NCBI GenBank assembly: GCA_038239365.1
Contig: JBBSEU010000009.1
Coordinates: forward strand, 1 to 46,949
Reading direction: 5' to 3'
Source of the DNA: JBBRMW01 sp038239365
Lineage (GTDB): Bacteria > Chloroflexota > Anaerolineae > Aggregatilineales > UBA2796
DNA: 46,949 nucleotides
In this document: positions 13,824 through 23,311 of the stretch, in pieces
How positions within the stretch are numbered: position 1 is the stretch's first letter
How the letters are laid out: each line of letters opens with the position of its first letter
Made by a program: the position numbers and the translations under genes
The notes under the pieces: generated by a model
Databases searched by the model: none
What the model was told of the DNA's origin: nothing
Seen by the model: only the letters and a program-made list of their open reading frames with translations

Positions 13824-15807
13824 GAATTACCCCCCGTAAGCCAATCGGGACGTGTTCCGCGTCCATCGCCGTCGCCGCTTGAGCGGAGGCCGCACCCGCC
13901 ACGTCATTGAGGGGCACTGTTGCCGATCCGCCCGTCGGATCGGTATAGCTGCCGGGTTGTGAGGGGGTGTTGCCGGGGTCGCCATTACCTTTCGGGTTAA
14001 GGGTTGTGCCACCCTGCCCGCCTACGAAAGAAGGTGCAAATACATGCTCGTTCGTGATCAGTGAGCCGTCGCTATGGCCGTTGTTGGGGTCGGTCTGACC
14101 CGTTTGCCCGCTGGATTGACCGGAAGTTGTATTATTGCCGCTGCCACCTGTGCCCTGACCCGCGCCGCCACTGTTTTGTTGACCCGTACCTTGCTGTGGC
14201 GATGTGCCCTGACCGCTGCCATCTGCCTGACCGCCAGTGGTTGCGCCGCCACTTTTGCCAGCACCGGGCTGATTACCTTGTCCGTTACCGTCCTGGCCTT
14301 GCTGTTCCTGTTGACCTTGACCTTGTTGTTGGCTGTTCTGGCCTTGTTGACCCTGCTGTTGACCGTTTTGCTGGCCGCCGCTGCCTTGTTGGCCTTGCTG
14401 CTGACCATTTTGCTGGCCGTTTTGTTGTCCCTGTTGTTGACCATTCTGTTGGCCGTTTTGTTGATTACCTTGCTGACCCTGTTGGCCTTGCTGATTCTGC
14501 TGACCATTTTGCTGGCCGTTCTGTTGATTATCTTGATTCCCTTGCTGGCCTTGTTGACCCTGCTGACCATTTTGCTGCTGTCCCGATTGCCCGTTGGATT
14601 GCTGTGGGTTGAGCTGCTGCGGGTTCGTTTGCTGCCCGGCCTGCGCGACCTGCTGTTGAGCCTGTGTCATTTGCTGCGCGGCATTCTGGGCGGCCTGCGA
14701 AAGGGGCGATTGTGCCATTTGCTGCTGCTGCTGATTCAGGGCATTCGCCGCGTTTTGAAGTGCCTGTTGCGCGGCGGCCTTGTCACCTTTACGCAGTGCA
14801 TCGGCGGCCTGGTGCATGGCTTGTGCAGCGGCGGGATTCGTCTGAGCCAGTGCATCAGCGGCCTTATCGAGCGCATCGGCAGCGGCGCTCATTTGCGCTT
14901 GCGACATTTGCCCGATCTGTTGCGAAAGTGATTGCATCGACTGTGCCGCCTGTGACAAATTGCCGTTCTGCAAGTTATTGCCGATGGGTTGCGTTTGCGG
15001 CGACTGATTCAGGGCTTGTCCGGCCTTTTGGAGATCGGCAAGTTGCTGTTGGGTAAGCTGCGTTTGCGCCTGATTAAGTGCCTGTTGTGCGCCCGATAAC
15101 GCCGCAACCGCTTCGGGGCGCGTGATGCCCGGCTGTTGTAGCTGCTTGATCGCGTCGTCGATGATCTTGGTCAGCCTGGCTTTTTCGGCTTCGCTCAACG
15201 AGGAGTTGTTCTGAATCGCTTGCTCCACCTGTTGAAGCTGCTGCGTTTGCTGCGCGATAGCCGCATTGATCGCGTTCTGCTGAGCAACGACTGCTGTTTG
15301 CGGATTCGCCAGCCCGATTGCCAGCGCGCACACGATTATTAAGATGACGTCTCCGCCTATTTCGCGGCGATTCCACTGGATCGGCAAAAAGTCGCGGGCG
15401 CTCACGTCGTTGGCGCGCCTCACCGCATCGCGCACTTGCAACGTGCCGATCATTCCCAGGTCCCGCCCCTCAATTTCAAGCGCGGTGCTGACACGCTCGC
15501 GCAAGCCGAACTGACGATCAAAATAGCGTGCCGATTGAATCGTCGTGCGCGGCCACAACCACACGCCCACCGCCGCGATCACCACCGCAAGCAGCGCCAA
15601 TGCCGCGCCGATAGCGATCAACTGCGGAGGCAGCAGCCACGGGCGCAGCCGCGAAATGAGCGCCAGAATCAGCGTCAGCGCCAGCCCGATCATCAGGCCG
15701 CGCGGCACCCAAACGGCGCTGTGAGTGAGCCGCAAACGGCGCTCCCAACGTTCGATCAAACGGGTAAGCTGCGTCGTTTCGTTACCCGGCTCATTGTGTG
15801 GCGTCAT
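13789..15807 (-). CDS. Membrane protein with long Gln/Gly/Asn-rich tract (DUF4175-like architecture)
   Basis: A 672-residue protein. Two membrane helices lie near residues 36-58 and 62-88 and a third near 150-170. A helical Gln/Ala-rich region (about 180-390) follows, probably coiled coil, with a tract of repeated QNGQQ and QQGQ units at roughly 390-520. The C-terminus is Gly/Ser/Thr-rich. The arrangement recalls DUF4175-type proteins found next to MoxR/VWA clusters; this is a resemblance in layout, not a confirmed match. The tract could form a flexible or phase-separating segment outside the membrane. The gene overlaps the permease by four bases upstream and the lipoprotein gene by 35 downstream. 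Confidence 0.7.
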   Translation of the reverse strand: MTPHNEPGNETTQLTRLIERWERRLRLTHSAVWVPRGLMIGLALTLILALISRLRPWLLPPQLIAIGAALALLAVVIAAVGVWLWPRTTIQSARYFDRQFGLRERVSTALEIEGRDLGMIGTLQVRDAVRRANDVSARDFLPIQWNRREIGGDVILIIVCALAIGLANPQTAVVAQQNAINAAIAQQTQQLQQVEQAIQNNSSLSEAEKARLTKIIDDAIKQLQQPGITRPEAVAALSGAQQALNQAQTQLTQQQLADLQKAGQALNQSPQTQPIGNNLQNGNLSQAAQSMQSLSQQIGQMSQAQMSAAADALDKAADALAQTNPAAAQAMHQAADALRKGDKAAAQQALQNAANALNQQQQQMAQSPLSQAAQNAAQQMTQAQQQVAQAGQQTNPQQLNPQQSNGQSGQQQNGQQGQQGQQGNQDNQQNGQQNGQQNQQGQQGQQGNQQNGQQNGQQQGQQNGQQNGQQQGQQGSGGQQNGQQQGQQGQNSQQQGQGQQEQQGQDGNGQGNQPGAGKSGGATTGGQADGSGQGTSPQQGTGQQNSGGAGQGTGGSGNNTTSGQSSGQTGQTDPNNGHSDGSLITNEHVFAPSFVGGQGGTTLNPKGNGDPGNTPSQPGSYTDPTGGSATVPLNDVAGAASAQAATAMDAEHVPIGLRGVIHDYFSGLQPAK
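14281..14600 (-). repeat. Low-complexity repeats coding for Gln/Gly/Asn
   Basis: On the minus strand this stretch repeats units that read CAG-CAA-AAT-GGT-CAG and similar, encoding QQNGQ and QQGQQ. The units differ by synonymous changes and are not exact copies. Leucine-rich and other long open frames on the plus strand across it are by-products of this composition. Confidence 0.85.
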
Positions 15808-16745
15808 AATGGTTCGCCTTCAATACGGCTGACGCGCCGGATCGTGATCACGATCAGCACCGCCGAAACGATCAGATAAAAAATCGAGAACACGATCCAG
15901 GGCGAAACGAGTGGCAAAGTTAGGTTTGCACCAGCGCCCGATACCTGAACCGTGAAGTAACCCATATCATGCCGATCTATCAACAAATACTGTGTCAGAC
16001 AGGCCGTTGCCAGCGGATTGGTACTCACCAGTGCCCCGAAACCATAGGTGAGTGCCGCCTTGACCCCGGCAGACATATTATTACCCAGAATCGTGTAGAA
16101 AAACGGCCCTAGCACCGAGACCACCACCAACATGATCAATGGCAAGCCAATCGTCACCAGCAGCGCAAAGCCATAGGTGGCAATGCTGGCAGGTAACGTT
16201 CGCTGCATCCTGGACGAAAAATAGATGCCAATGGTTCCCAATGTGATCGCCGTGACCAGTAAAATCACGAATGACAGCGCGATCTCAGACTCGCTGACGC
16301 CGCCGAACAAAAACGCCAGACTTTGCAGCGGAATCGCGGCCAACAGCAGCAAGAAGATATACGATAGCGCCGAAAGTAGCTTGCCCACTACCAGAGCGCG
16401 CGAACTGAGCAGCGTCGTTCGCAGCAAATCGTAAGTCTGGCGTTCGCGCTCACCTGTGATTGCGCCGGAAGTAAAGGCCGGGACGATGAATGTCACCAAA
16501 AACAGCTCGATCCCGACGATTCCGGTAAAGAGCGTGCGTCCGATCTGGCCGCCCTGGGCATAACCTACGCCCGCCGTGATTGATGCCGAGTACAGCACGT
16601 ACAGCGTCACCGCGAAGCCGGACATGAGCATCAGGTAGACGGTCAGCACGGCAAAAGCACGAGTGCCTCGCATTCGCCCCCGTAGTTCCTTGAGCGCGAC
16701 AGGATTCCCGATCAGTCCGCGCCGACTGGCAGCTTCGTTGCCCAT
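15804..16745 (-). CDS. ABC-2 type transporter permease
   Basis: A 313-residue integral membrane protein with about six hydrophobic helices. The first (about residues 31-55) follows a basic start with NPVALKELRGRMRG, a typical opening of ABC-2 permeases of the NatB/GldF kind. The motif ITGERERQTYDLLRTT after the second helix is also characteristic of this group. It pairs with the ATPase encoded immediately upstream, whose stop codon abuts this start with no gap. The exported or remodelled substrate cannot be read from the sequence. The stop overlaps the next gene by four bases. Confidence 0.88.
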   Translation of the reverse strand: MGNEAASRRGLIGNPVALKELRGRMRGTRAFAVLTVYLMLMSGFAVTLYVLYSASITAGVGYAQGGQIGRTLFTGIVGIELFLVTFIVPAFTSGAITGERERQTYDLLRTTLLSSRALVVGKLLSALSYIFLLLLAAIPLQSLAFLFGGVSESEIALSFVILLVTAITLGTIGIYFSSRMQRTLPASIATYGFALLVTIGLPLIMLVVVSVLGPFFYTILGNNMSAGVKAALTYGFGALVSTNPLATACLTQYLLIDRHDMGYFTVQVSGAGANLTLPLVSPWIVFSIFYLIVSAVLIVITIRRVSRIEGEPL

Positions 16746-17717
16746 TTAAGTTACAACACCTTTTGTGACACGCATGAAAACTTGCTCCAGATCGTGTGAC
16801 TGTTCAGCCAGATTGACAATCGGGATACCCTTGCTGGTGAGGGTAGACATCATCTCCGTCATCATCGCGTCTTCGCCCAGAAAGTCCACGCGGATACGCT
16901 TTTTACCCGATTCATCGGACAGATCAACGATCTTCTGAATGCCGGGGATCACGCCCAATGCCGAGCGCGCTTCATCAACTTTATCCAAGAGGGTTATGAT
17001 CACTTCACGGTTGGGCATCAGTTGGCGGCGCACATCGTCCATTTTGCCCTGCATGACCATCTGCCCTGCTTCGATAATCCCGATATGGGTACAAATTTCG
17101 GCCACATCCGCCAGAATGTGCGATGAGAAAAAGATCGTTTTGCCCATGCGTGCCAGTTCGAGCATCAACTCGCGGATTTCGACGCGGGCACGCGGATCAA
17201 GCCCGGAAGCGGGTTCATCGAGGATCAGCACTTGCGGATCATGTACCAGCGTGCGCGCCAGACACAACCGCTGCTTCATACCGCGACTCAGCTTATCGAC
17301 CATGTCATCCCGACGGTGATTCAGATCGACCAGTTGCAGCAGATCGTTGATCAGTGACGGGCGATCTCGTTCCGGGATGTCGTAGCAAGCCGCGAAAAAG
17401 TCCAGGTATTCCCAGACTTTCATATCATCATAGACGCCAAAAAAGTCGGGCATATAGCCAATGGCGCGGCGTACATCGCGGGCGTTTTTGGTCACTTCGT
17501 GCCCGGCCACAAACGCCTGTCCGCTGGTGGGCAGCATCAGCGTCGTCAGAATTCGCATGGTGCTGGTCTTGCCCGCGCCGTTCGGCCCCACAAAGCCATA
17601 AATCGCGCCACGCGGCACGGATAGCGATAAATTATTGACGGCGGTCAGCTTCCGCTCGTAACGCATCACCAGATCGCGTGTCTCGATGATGGGGGAGTCC
17701 TGGTCTTGTGCCTGCAT
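16746..17717 (-). CDS. ABC transporter ATP-binding protein (NatA-like)
   Basis: An ABC ATPase of 323 residues counted from the ATG at 17717. Walker A is GPNGAGKTS (44-52), the signature is LSRGMKQR, Walker B is LILDEPASGLDP, and the switch His is in FFSSHILADV. The C-terminal 90 residues are the extra domain usual for NatA/drug-export ATPases. I chose 17717 because AGAAGGA lies six bases before it; an ATG at 17735 would add six residues. The gene follows the 829-residue membrane protein closely and drives the permease encoded next. Confidence 0.93.
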   Translation of the reverse strand: MQAQDQDSPIIETRDLVMRYERKLTAVNNLSLSVPRGAIYGFVGPNGAGKTSTMRILTTLMLPTSGQAFVAGHEVTKNARDVRRAIGYMPDFFGVYDDMKVWEYLDFFAACYDIPERDRPSLINDLLQLVDLNHRRDDMVDKLSRGMKQRLCLARTLVHDPQVLILDEPASGLDPRARVEIRELMLELARMGKTIFFSSHILADVAEICTHIGIIEAGQMVMQGKMDDVRRQLMPNREVIITLLDKVDEARSALGVIPGIQKIVDLSDESGKKRIRVDFLGEDAMMTEMMSTLTSKGIPIVNLAEQSHDLEQVFMRVTKGVVT

Positions 17718-17737
17718 AATCGTTCCTTCTATCATGG

Positions 17738-20227
17738 TTAACCCTGGAGTCGACCTTCCAATATCACATCGACGCGATCCAAATTGGCCGTGCTGTTTGA
17801 GGGCTGCACCTGTACCCGTACCGCGTTTTGCGGTCCGATAAAGCGTGCCAGATCATTCACATCGTTGATCGTATACGTCGTTCGGGTGCTGTTGTCCTGC
17901 TCCGGCAGGTCGACCCACTGCGCCGCTTTCCAATCCCACACGGACATTACGGCGTTGGTGCTGATCGAACTGCGGCGTGTTTCTAATATCAGCGCCGAGA
18001 CATTAGCAAGCTGTGCCTCTGCTATCGGATTGTATTGAAAGGCGGCCTGTTCATTGTTGCTCAGATACAGGTTGTAGGGCGTGTAGGCGCGCTGTCCTGT
18101 CGTGCCGAGTGGCGACCAGATCATGTAACCGGGCGTCAAACGCACTATATTGCCATTCCCGCCATTTTGAACCGCGCTGACCACTGACTTCAGCTTGAAC
18201 AGGTACAGCGTCGTGTCTTCCGAAACGAATGGCGAATCCCTGAGGCTGATGCCAACCGGTGAGCTGGCATTCCAAGCCGCCAGATAAACATCGACGCCAC
18301 GCCCTGTCCCCAGATCGCCGTCAGTGGTCATGCCCGCCAGGAACTTCGCCCGGCGATTGACTTCCTGACTATCATTTTGGGTCACGCCGCCGCGTGTGGG
18401 TGCGGCCACATAGCCGCTGTTGAGCAGTTCGCGCAATGTTTTATTGCGCTCATTGTTATTTGATGAGGCCGTATAGGAGCGACCATACACCGGCGAGTTC
18501 ACATCGTTGAAGGCAGGCGAAGCGTTATCGAGCGGCTTCACTGGAAACTCGAAAGCACGCTCCTCACCCGGATTCAACGCGCCGATAGGAAATGTCGTGC
18601 CCATGACCAGCACCAGCGCATCAGTAAATGCCAGATTGGTGGTATTTTGTACCCGACCTTTGACTGCCAGGCGACCATCATCCAGAATTTGTACCGTCGC
18701 GCTGCTGTCAATGGCGGGCGCAGGGATATAACCACTTGTTGCAAAGGCCGCAGAAAGCCCGGCATCAACGGGCACGCTGTCCGAGCCGTAGGTCAAGCCT
18801 TCGTTCACTTTGATGCTGCTCAGTGCATCCGTGTTGAACGGATCGCTGGATAGCGTGCGGAGTGTCAAGCCCTGAGCCGCCGCGACACTGTAGATCGCAC
18901 GGCGTGGCGCTAAGACACCCACTACGCCATCGACTCGCGCCTGATCCGACCCCGGCCAGACCTGCACCAGACTCATGCGATTGATCGTGGCCTGCGTGCC
19001 GCGCAAGCTAAAGCCTGTCACGTAGGCGGCGATACTGGTCAGCAGAATAATAATCGGGATGCTGAACCACGCCCATTCCAGACGGCGAATGGCGCGCAAC
19101 ACCACATAGTTGACCGGGCCGATCAGCAGGATATACACGCCCAGGAAAGCGGCCAGTTGGAAAATATCGGGCAGTCGTAAGCCTTTCACGAAATTGGCAG
19201 CCTGCGCGGCTTCACCGACGTTCACGACTTCCTGAGACCAACCGGGACTGCGCGCCGCCGAACCTAACACGTTTTGCCAAACTGCCGCGCGATGTGTCCA
19301 GGAGCGGAACGGCTCAAGGCCGGGATCGGCGGTCAGATAATCGACTGTCCCCTGGCCGTATCGTCCCCGTACCAACAGTGGGACGTTATCCTGCTGTACC
19401 AACACTTTGGCGTCGGCGGTGGGCAGGCCTTGTGCCACGATCACCGATCCGGCGGTTAGCTGATCGGACGGTATGCCCGCGTAGTCGATGAATGCGTTCA
19501 CCGAATTAAGCGTGACCGTACCGTTCGCCGTGAACGGGATCAGATTATCAACGCCGGAGCGTGTTTTCTGCCAGTTGGGGCCGCCCGTGACGATCAAATG
19601 TCCGCCGCTGAGCACCCACTCTGCAATCGCGCGGCGTTGTTCCGTCGTGAATTTACCGGTATCTACGTCTGTCAGCAGCAGTGCATCAAGCGTATTGAGC
19701 GCCGAAGCCAACGGCGGCAAATTTTCGATCCGCCAATCGGACTGGTAAGCATCACCGCTGCCGCGCGCCGTTGTCAGGTCAATCGACCCGGTAGGCGACT
19801 CGGTGATCACGGCATATTGCATCGCGGTTTTATCAATGCGCGTCATCGGCGCTGTGACCGATTGCAGGACGGTGCCGCCCAGCGTCGCCAGTTCAACCTG
19901 CACCTGCTGCGTATACACTTCAAAGGCGACGTACAGAAATAATTGCTTGCTCGACTGTGTGGGCAGATCAACTGGCGTCGCGTATCCGCCTGCCGTCAGG
20001 CCAAGCGTATTACCGGAGACGACGCGCAGTTCGCCACTTACGTCGGGGCCATCATTGCTGACGCTGATCAGAAGCGGCGTCCAGCGGTTTTCACGGAAAC
20101 GATTCTGGAAGCCCGCTTCGACGCTCAGGTGAATAGCACCCGATTGTGCGGCGGCACGCACACGGAACACACCCAGAACGCCGCCGATTACGGATACCAG
20201 GACGATAACACTCAGTAAACGTCTCAC
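17738..20227 (-). CDS. Large secreted/membrane protein of the ABC-MoxR cluster
   Basis: An 829-residue protein with a signal peptide (hydrophobic residues about 4-20, Ala-rich cut region near 28), a beta-rich first domain, and a segment around 180-250 (EQRRAIAEWVLSGGHLIVTG) that resembles the glutamine-amidotransferase-like fold found in membrane proteins of MoxR/VWA clusters. Two membrane helices lie at roughly 355-375 and 387-405, and a long soluble C-terminal region with probable carbohydrate-binding-like beta structure follows. No catalytic motif is identified. It is the first gene of the minus-strand cluster, so the promoter should lie in 20228-20398, although I could not assign clear boxes there. 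Confidence 0.68.
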   Translation of the reverse strand: MRRLLSVIVLVSVIGGVLGVFRVRAAAQSGAIHLSVEAGFQNRFRENRWTPLLISVSNDGPDVSGELRVVSGNTLGLTAGGYATPVDLPTQSSKQLFLYVAFEVYTQQVQVELATLGGTVLQSVTAPMTRIDKTAMQYAVITESPTGSIDLTTARGSGDAYQSDWRIENLPPLASALNTLDALLLTDVDTGKFTTEQRRAIAEWVLSGGHLIVTGGPNWQKTRSGVDNLIPFTANGTVTLNSVNAFIDYAGIPSDQLTAGSVIVAQGLPTADAKVLVQQDNVPLLVRGRYGQGTVDYLTADPGLEPFRSWTHRAAVWQNVLGSAARSPGWSQEVVNVGEAAQAANFVKGLRLPDIFQLAAFLGVYILLIGPVNYVVLRAIRRLEWAWFSIPIIILLTSIAAYVTGFSLRGTQATINRMSLVQVWPGSDQARVDGVVGVLAPRRAIYSVAAAQGLTLRTLSSDPFNTDALSSIKVNEGLTYGSDSVPVDAGLSAAFATSGYIPAPAIDSSATVQILDDGRLAVKGRVQNTTNLAFTDALVLVMGTTFPIGALNPGEERAFEFPVKPLDNASPAFNDVNSPVYGRSYTASSNNNERNKTLRELLNSGYVAAPTRGGVTQNDSQEVNRRAKFLAGMTTDGDLGTGRGVDVYLAAWNASSPVGISLRDSPFVSEDTTLYLFKLKSVVSAVQNGGNGNIVRLTPGYMIWSPLGTTGQRAYTPYNLYLSNNEQAAFQYNPIAEAQLANVSALILETRRSSISTNAVMSVWDWKAAQWVDLPEQDNSTRTTYTINDVNDLARFIGPQNAVRVQVQPSNSTANLDRVDVILEGRLQG

Positions 20228-20398
20228 ACCCGGTTCCAGTCACTCATTTAACACTACAACAATACAGTCTACAAACGCTTAAACCTCAATTTTAGCGCGA
20301 GACGCCGATTTTTGCAGTGGAATCATCGAAACGTGCGATAAGCGTCTGCTTAACGTTCAGTGTTGGTAAGGTTGTCAGGTAGGAAGTTTGGCGAACGA

Positions 20399-21181
20399 TT
20401 AGCACGCGCCACACGCTTCGCAGAACCGTTCCGCATCGCCATCCCGCCAGAAGCCAAGCGCCCGGCGAGTATCAAGTAGTGCCGCAACCTGTGCCGGGTC
20501 GAGCGGCGTGAGCGGGCTAAGCTGCATCGCGTGATGGATGATCGTCGCAGTATGTTCCAGCGTTTCGAGCCGCAAATACGCCTGCCATACATCGGAACCA
20601 ACGGTCAGCGATCCATGTGCGGCGATCAACATAGCGTCGTGTTGAGCGATCAAAAGCCGAATCGCGTGCAAGGCTTCGGGGCTGTTTGGCGGCGCGTATG
20701 GGGTCGTCGGCACAAGTCCAAGCGTGACCACTGCTTCGGGCACAAGACACCTTCGCAAGCTGACTCCGGCCATTGTGAGTGCTACCGATAGCGGCGGATG
20801 AGCATGGACAACGCCTTCAACATCGGGACGCTGACGATAGCATTCGAGGTGCATCGCCAGTTCGTCATCAAGCCGAAGTGCGCGACTGGTGTCCGTTTCG
20901 GGGCCAATCCGTGCGCCGTCGCTGTCAACGATGATCAACTGATCGGGCTGCAGCAAACTTTTTGCTAACCCGAACGGGGTACACAGGATGCGACCACCAC
21001 TCAGCCGTGTGCTGATCCCACCGGAAGCACCGTCGACCAGCCGAAATTGGTGCAGCAGCCGCGCCACGTGGCAGATCAGGTTGCGTAGGCTGGGTTCATC
21101 ACGCGGCGCATGAGGCACGCCGACAGGCCAACTCCGATCCGATAAATACGGGATTGGCGCAAGCGTCAATGCGTATCCCAA
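20399..21181 (-). CDS. Class II aldolase/adducin family protein
   Basis: A 260-residue protein of the zinc-dependent class II aldolase family (L-fuculose-phosphate aldolase type). Zinc ligands are visible as His126 and His128 in HAHPP and His189 in AAHGSLTVG, with the catalytic acid Glu107 in DDELAMHLE. The phosphate-loop Gly-rich motif reads SGGISTR where SGNxS is more usual. The C-terminus ends in a Cys-x2-Cys pair (CEACGAC), not a standard family feature. Substrate unknown: a sugar phosphate or methylthioribulose phosphate are possible. The first 16 bases overlap the end of the response-regulator gene. Confidence 0.82.
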   Translation of the reverse strand: MGYALTLAPIPYLSDRSWPVGVPHAPRDEPSLRNLICHVARLLHQFRLVDGASGGISTRLSGGRILCTPFGLAKSLLQPDQLIIVDSDGARIGPETDTSRALRLDDELAMHLECYRQRPDVEGVVHAHPPLSVALTMAGVSLRRCLVPEAVVTLGLVPTTPYAPPNSPEALHAIRLLIAQHDAMLIAAHGSLTVGSDVWQAYLRLETLEHTATIIHHAMQLSPLTPLDPAQVAALLDTRRALGFWRDGDAERFCEACGAC

Positions 21182-21996
21182 ACCTGATCGGGCGCGAACA
21201 CACGGCAGGTCATCGCCATGAGGGGATATTTCATGCCATCCAGGATAAATTGATTACCTTTTACGTCGGCGCGATTGTAGTGTTTATCGGCGTGATAGTT
21301 GAATACATCAGTCACACGCTCAGCGATGGTTTCGGCGGTGTTATGGTGACACAGCACAATGTATTGATTGTCATCCACGTAACCGATGAAATCATCATCC
21401 CGCCCAAATTCGTGAACCGTCTGAGTGATCAAATTGGCGACATAAATTGATACTTCACCGCTGGCGAACGCGCCATAGGCATCCCGGAAAGGGCTGGCGT
21501 GTTCAAGCGAAAATTCAAGCATGGCGATAGAGGGATTGGCGCGCGCCTTTTCGATCAAAGAGGAGAGCGAACGCGCCGAAGGCAGCCCGGTACGTGGGTC
21601 CGTCTGCATGTCGCGGGCCGCCCGCAAAACGCTGTTGCGAATCCGCAGCATCAGTTCTTCAATATCGAACGGCTTGGAAATGAAGTCGTCTGCGCCCAGT
21701 TCCAGACCGGCCAGACGATCATCTCGGCTGCCACGTTTAGTCAGGAAGATGATCGGGATATGCGAAGTGCGCGGCTGCTGGCGTAACTGTCGACAAATGG
21801 CGTAGCCGTCTAGATCAGGCAGGGTGATGTCCATCAGGATTACATGTGGAAGTACAACGGGTGCTTTGGCAAGGGCTTCTTCGCCGTCGAAGGCGTGGTA
21901 CAGCATATAGCCTCGCCCCTCGAAAAAGAGCGCCAGCATATCCGCGATTTCGGGTTCATCCTCGACCAGTAAAACTCGATAATCTCCGTTTGCCAT
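21166..21996 (-). CDS. Response regulator with degenerate GGDEF output domain
   Basis: A 276-residue protein from the ATG at 21996, preceded by a GAGCAGGA site. Residues 5-122 are a receiver domain with acidic pocket Glu12-Asp13, phosphoacceptor Asp56 in ILMDITLPDLDG, and Lys in FISKPF. The second half begins DPRTGLPSARSL, the usual entry to a GGDEF domain, but the active-site loop reads YVDDNQYIV instead of GGDEF, so it should not make cyclic di-GMP. It may bind a ligand or a partner. The preceding gene ends 22 bases upstream and encodes another receiver protein, so both probably answer the same signal. Confidence 0.85.
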   Translation of the reverse strand: MANGDYRVLLVEDEPEIADMLALFFEGRGYMLYHAFDGEEALAKAPVVLPHVILMDITLPDLDGYAICRQLRQQPRTSHIPIIFLTKRGSRDDRLAGLELGADDFISKPFDIEELMLRIRNSVLRAARDMQTDPRTGLPSARSLSSLIEKARANPSIAMLEFSLEHASPFRDAYGAFASGEVSIYVANLITQTVHEFGRDDDFIGYVDDNQYIVLCHHNTAETIAERVTDVFNYHADKHYNRADVKGNQFILDGMKYPLMAMTCRVFAPDQVWDTH

Positions 21997-22018
21997 GTTT
22001 TTGTCCTGCTCAATATGC

Positions 22019-23290
22019 TCAAAGTAAGCGTGTAAGTCCCTGCAAGGCCAGTGCGTAAGGCGAGTCCGGCACCATGACGACACTTGGCACGCCCCGCCGA
22101 AGTGCCTGCAACTGATTGATGTCGTAGGGCAGTTCGGCACTGACCGCGCCACCAATCGCTTTGGCAATGACCGGAATCGGCGTGCCGGGTTCAGGGCGCG
22201 TGTGATTGACCACCACCCGCACATTTTTCATGTCAACATTCATGGAGGTTAGCATCGAGACCAGATTGCTGTTGCTATGAATAGCGGCGACGTCATCGGA
22301 CAGGACAACCACCACCGTTCGGGCAACGACTAAGGCGGCCATCGAAGCCACATTCAAACTGCTCACATCGACTACCAGCGATTGAAAGCCCGCTGCCAGC
22401 GTCGTGAACATCATTACCGCGGCTTCAGCAGTGAGCGATTGGGGCGGGGGTGAGGCGGGCGCACCGATCACGCCGATGCCCTGCTGCGGGTGCGGCGTGA
22501 TCTTTGAGCCAACATCGCGCGCATCGAACCGATCTCCAAGTGGCAGCAGATCAGCCCAGGTGCCGCGCAAATTGAGGTGTAAATACAACCCCACCTGCCC
22601 GCCAACCATGCTCATATCGACAATACACACCCGTTCGATCAGGCGGCGAATGGTGAACGCCAGATTGATCGCCAGTGTTGTGCCACCAGAGCCACCGCGC
22701 AGTGCCAGCACCGCAATTACTGGCAACTGTTTTTCTGGCAATTTGACTCTGGGGACGGCCCCCTGTGGAATTGCGGTGGGTACGGCGTCGGCGGTTACAT
22801 CTGCGCCAATCGGCAAGCGGCGATTCGTCGGTGCGGGCGCATTGCTAACCGTTGGATTGGTCGCCGGACGGACCGGCGCGGCAGCAGTCGGCGGTGCTTG
22901 AGTGGTCTGTGCTGGGCGATGTTCCTGGTTTTCGAGCATCTCTGCCAGGCGCGCGATCAGATCGCGTGAGGAAACTGGCTTGCTCATGTAGGCTGTCGCG
23001 CCCGCGTTGAGCGCCATTTGCTTATCCATTGGCTGGCTGCGCGCGGTCAGGATCATGATCGGCATTCGCGCAGTTTGTGGATTGCCGCGAAGCTGCCGCG
23101 TCACATCATAGCCGCTGATGCCCGGCATCATCAAGTCGATAATCGCCACGTCCGGCGTTTGAGAGAGCGCGGCGCGAATGCCTGCTTCGCCGCCTTCGGC
23201 CAGGATCGACTGGTGACCTTCACGCTCCAGCATGAGCTTGACCATTTGCAGCAAGCCCGTATCGTCATCAATGACTAAAACTCGTGCCAT
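22019..23290 (-). CDS. CpaE-like protein: receiver domain fused to a MinD/ParA-type ATPase
   Basis: A 423-residue fusion. Residues 1-120 form a receiver domain with Asp8-Asp9 and phosphoacceptor Asp52 (IIDLMMPGISGYD). A Pro/Ala/Thr-rich linker (about 122-185) follows, then a ParA/MinD-type domain beginning VLALRGGSGGTTLAINLA near residue 200. The deviant Walker lysine is replaced by Gly, as in many CpaE/TadZ proteins, so ATP hydrolysis is doubtful. CpaE places Tad pilus machinery at the pole, but no tad genes are in the window. It may act on another surface system or on a Tad locus elsewhere. Confidence 0.85.
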   Translation of the reverse strand: MARVLVIDDDTGLLQMVKLMLEREGHQSILAEGGEAGIRAALSQTPDVAIIDLMMPGISGYDVTRQLRGNPQTARMPIMILTARSQPMDKQMALNAGATAYMSKPVSSRDLIARLAEMLENQEHRPAQTTQAPPTAAAPVRPATNPTVSNAPAPTNRRLPIGADVTADAVPTAIPQGAVPRVKLPEKQLPVIAVLALRGGSGGTTLAINLAFTIRRLIERVCIVDMSMVGGQVGLYLHLNLRGTWADLLPLGDRFDARDVGSKITPHPQQGIGVIGAPASPPPQSLTAEAAVMMFTTLAAGFQSLVVDVSSLNVASMAALVVARTVVVVLSDDVAAIHSNSNLVSMLTSMNVDMKNVRVVVNHTRPEPGTPIPVIAKAIGGAVSAELPYDINQLQALRRGVPSVVMVPDSPYALALQGLTRLL

Positions 23291-23311
23291 GTATTCCGCC
23301 CATGCGATTGC

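Noticed and set aside
14074..14931. Leucine-rich open frame on the plus strand, resembling a membrane protein of 285 residues
   Set aside because: It is the reverse reading of the Gln-codon repeats of the minus-strand gene. No start region or neighbours support it.
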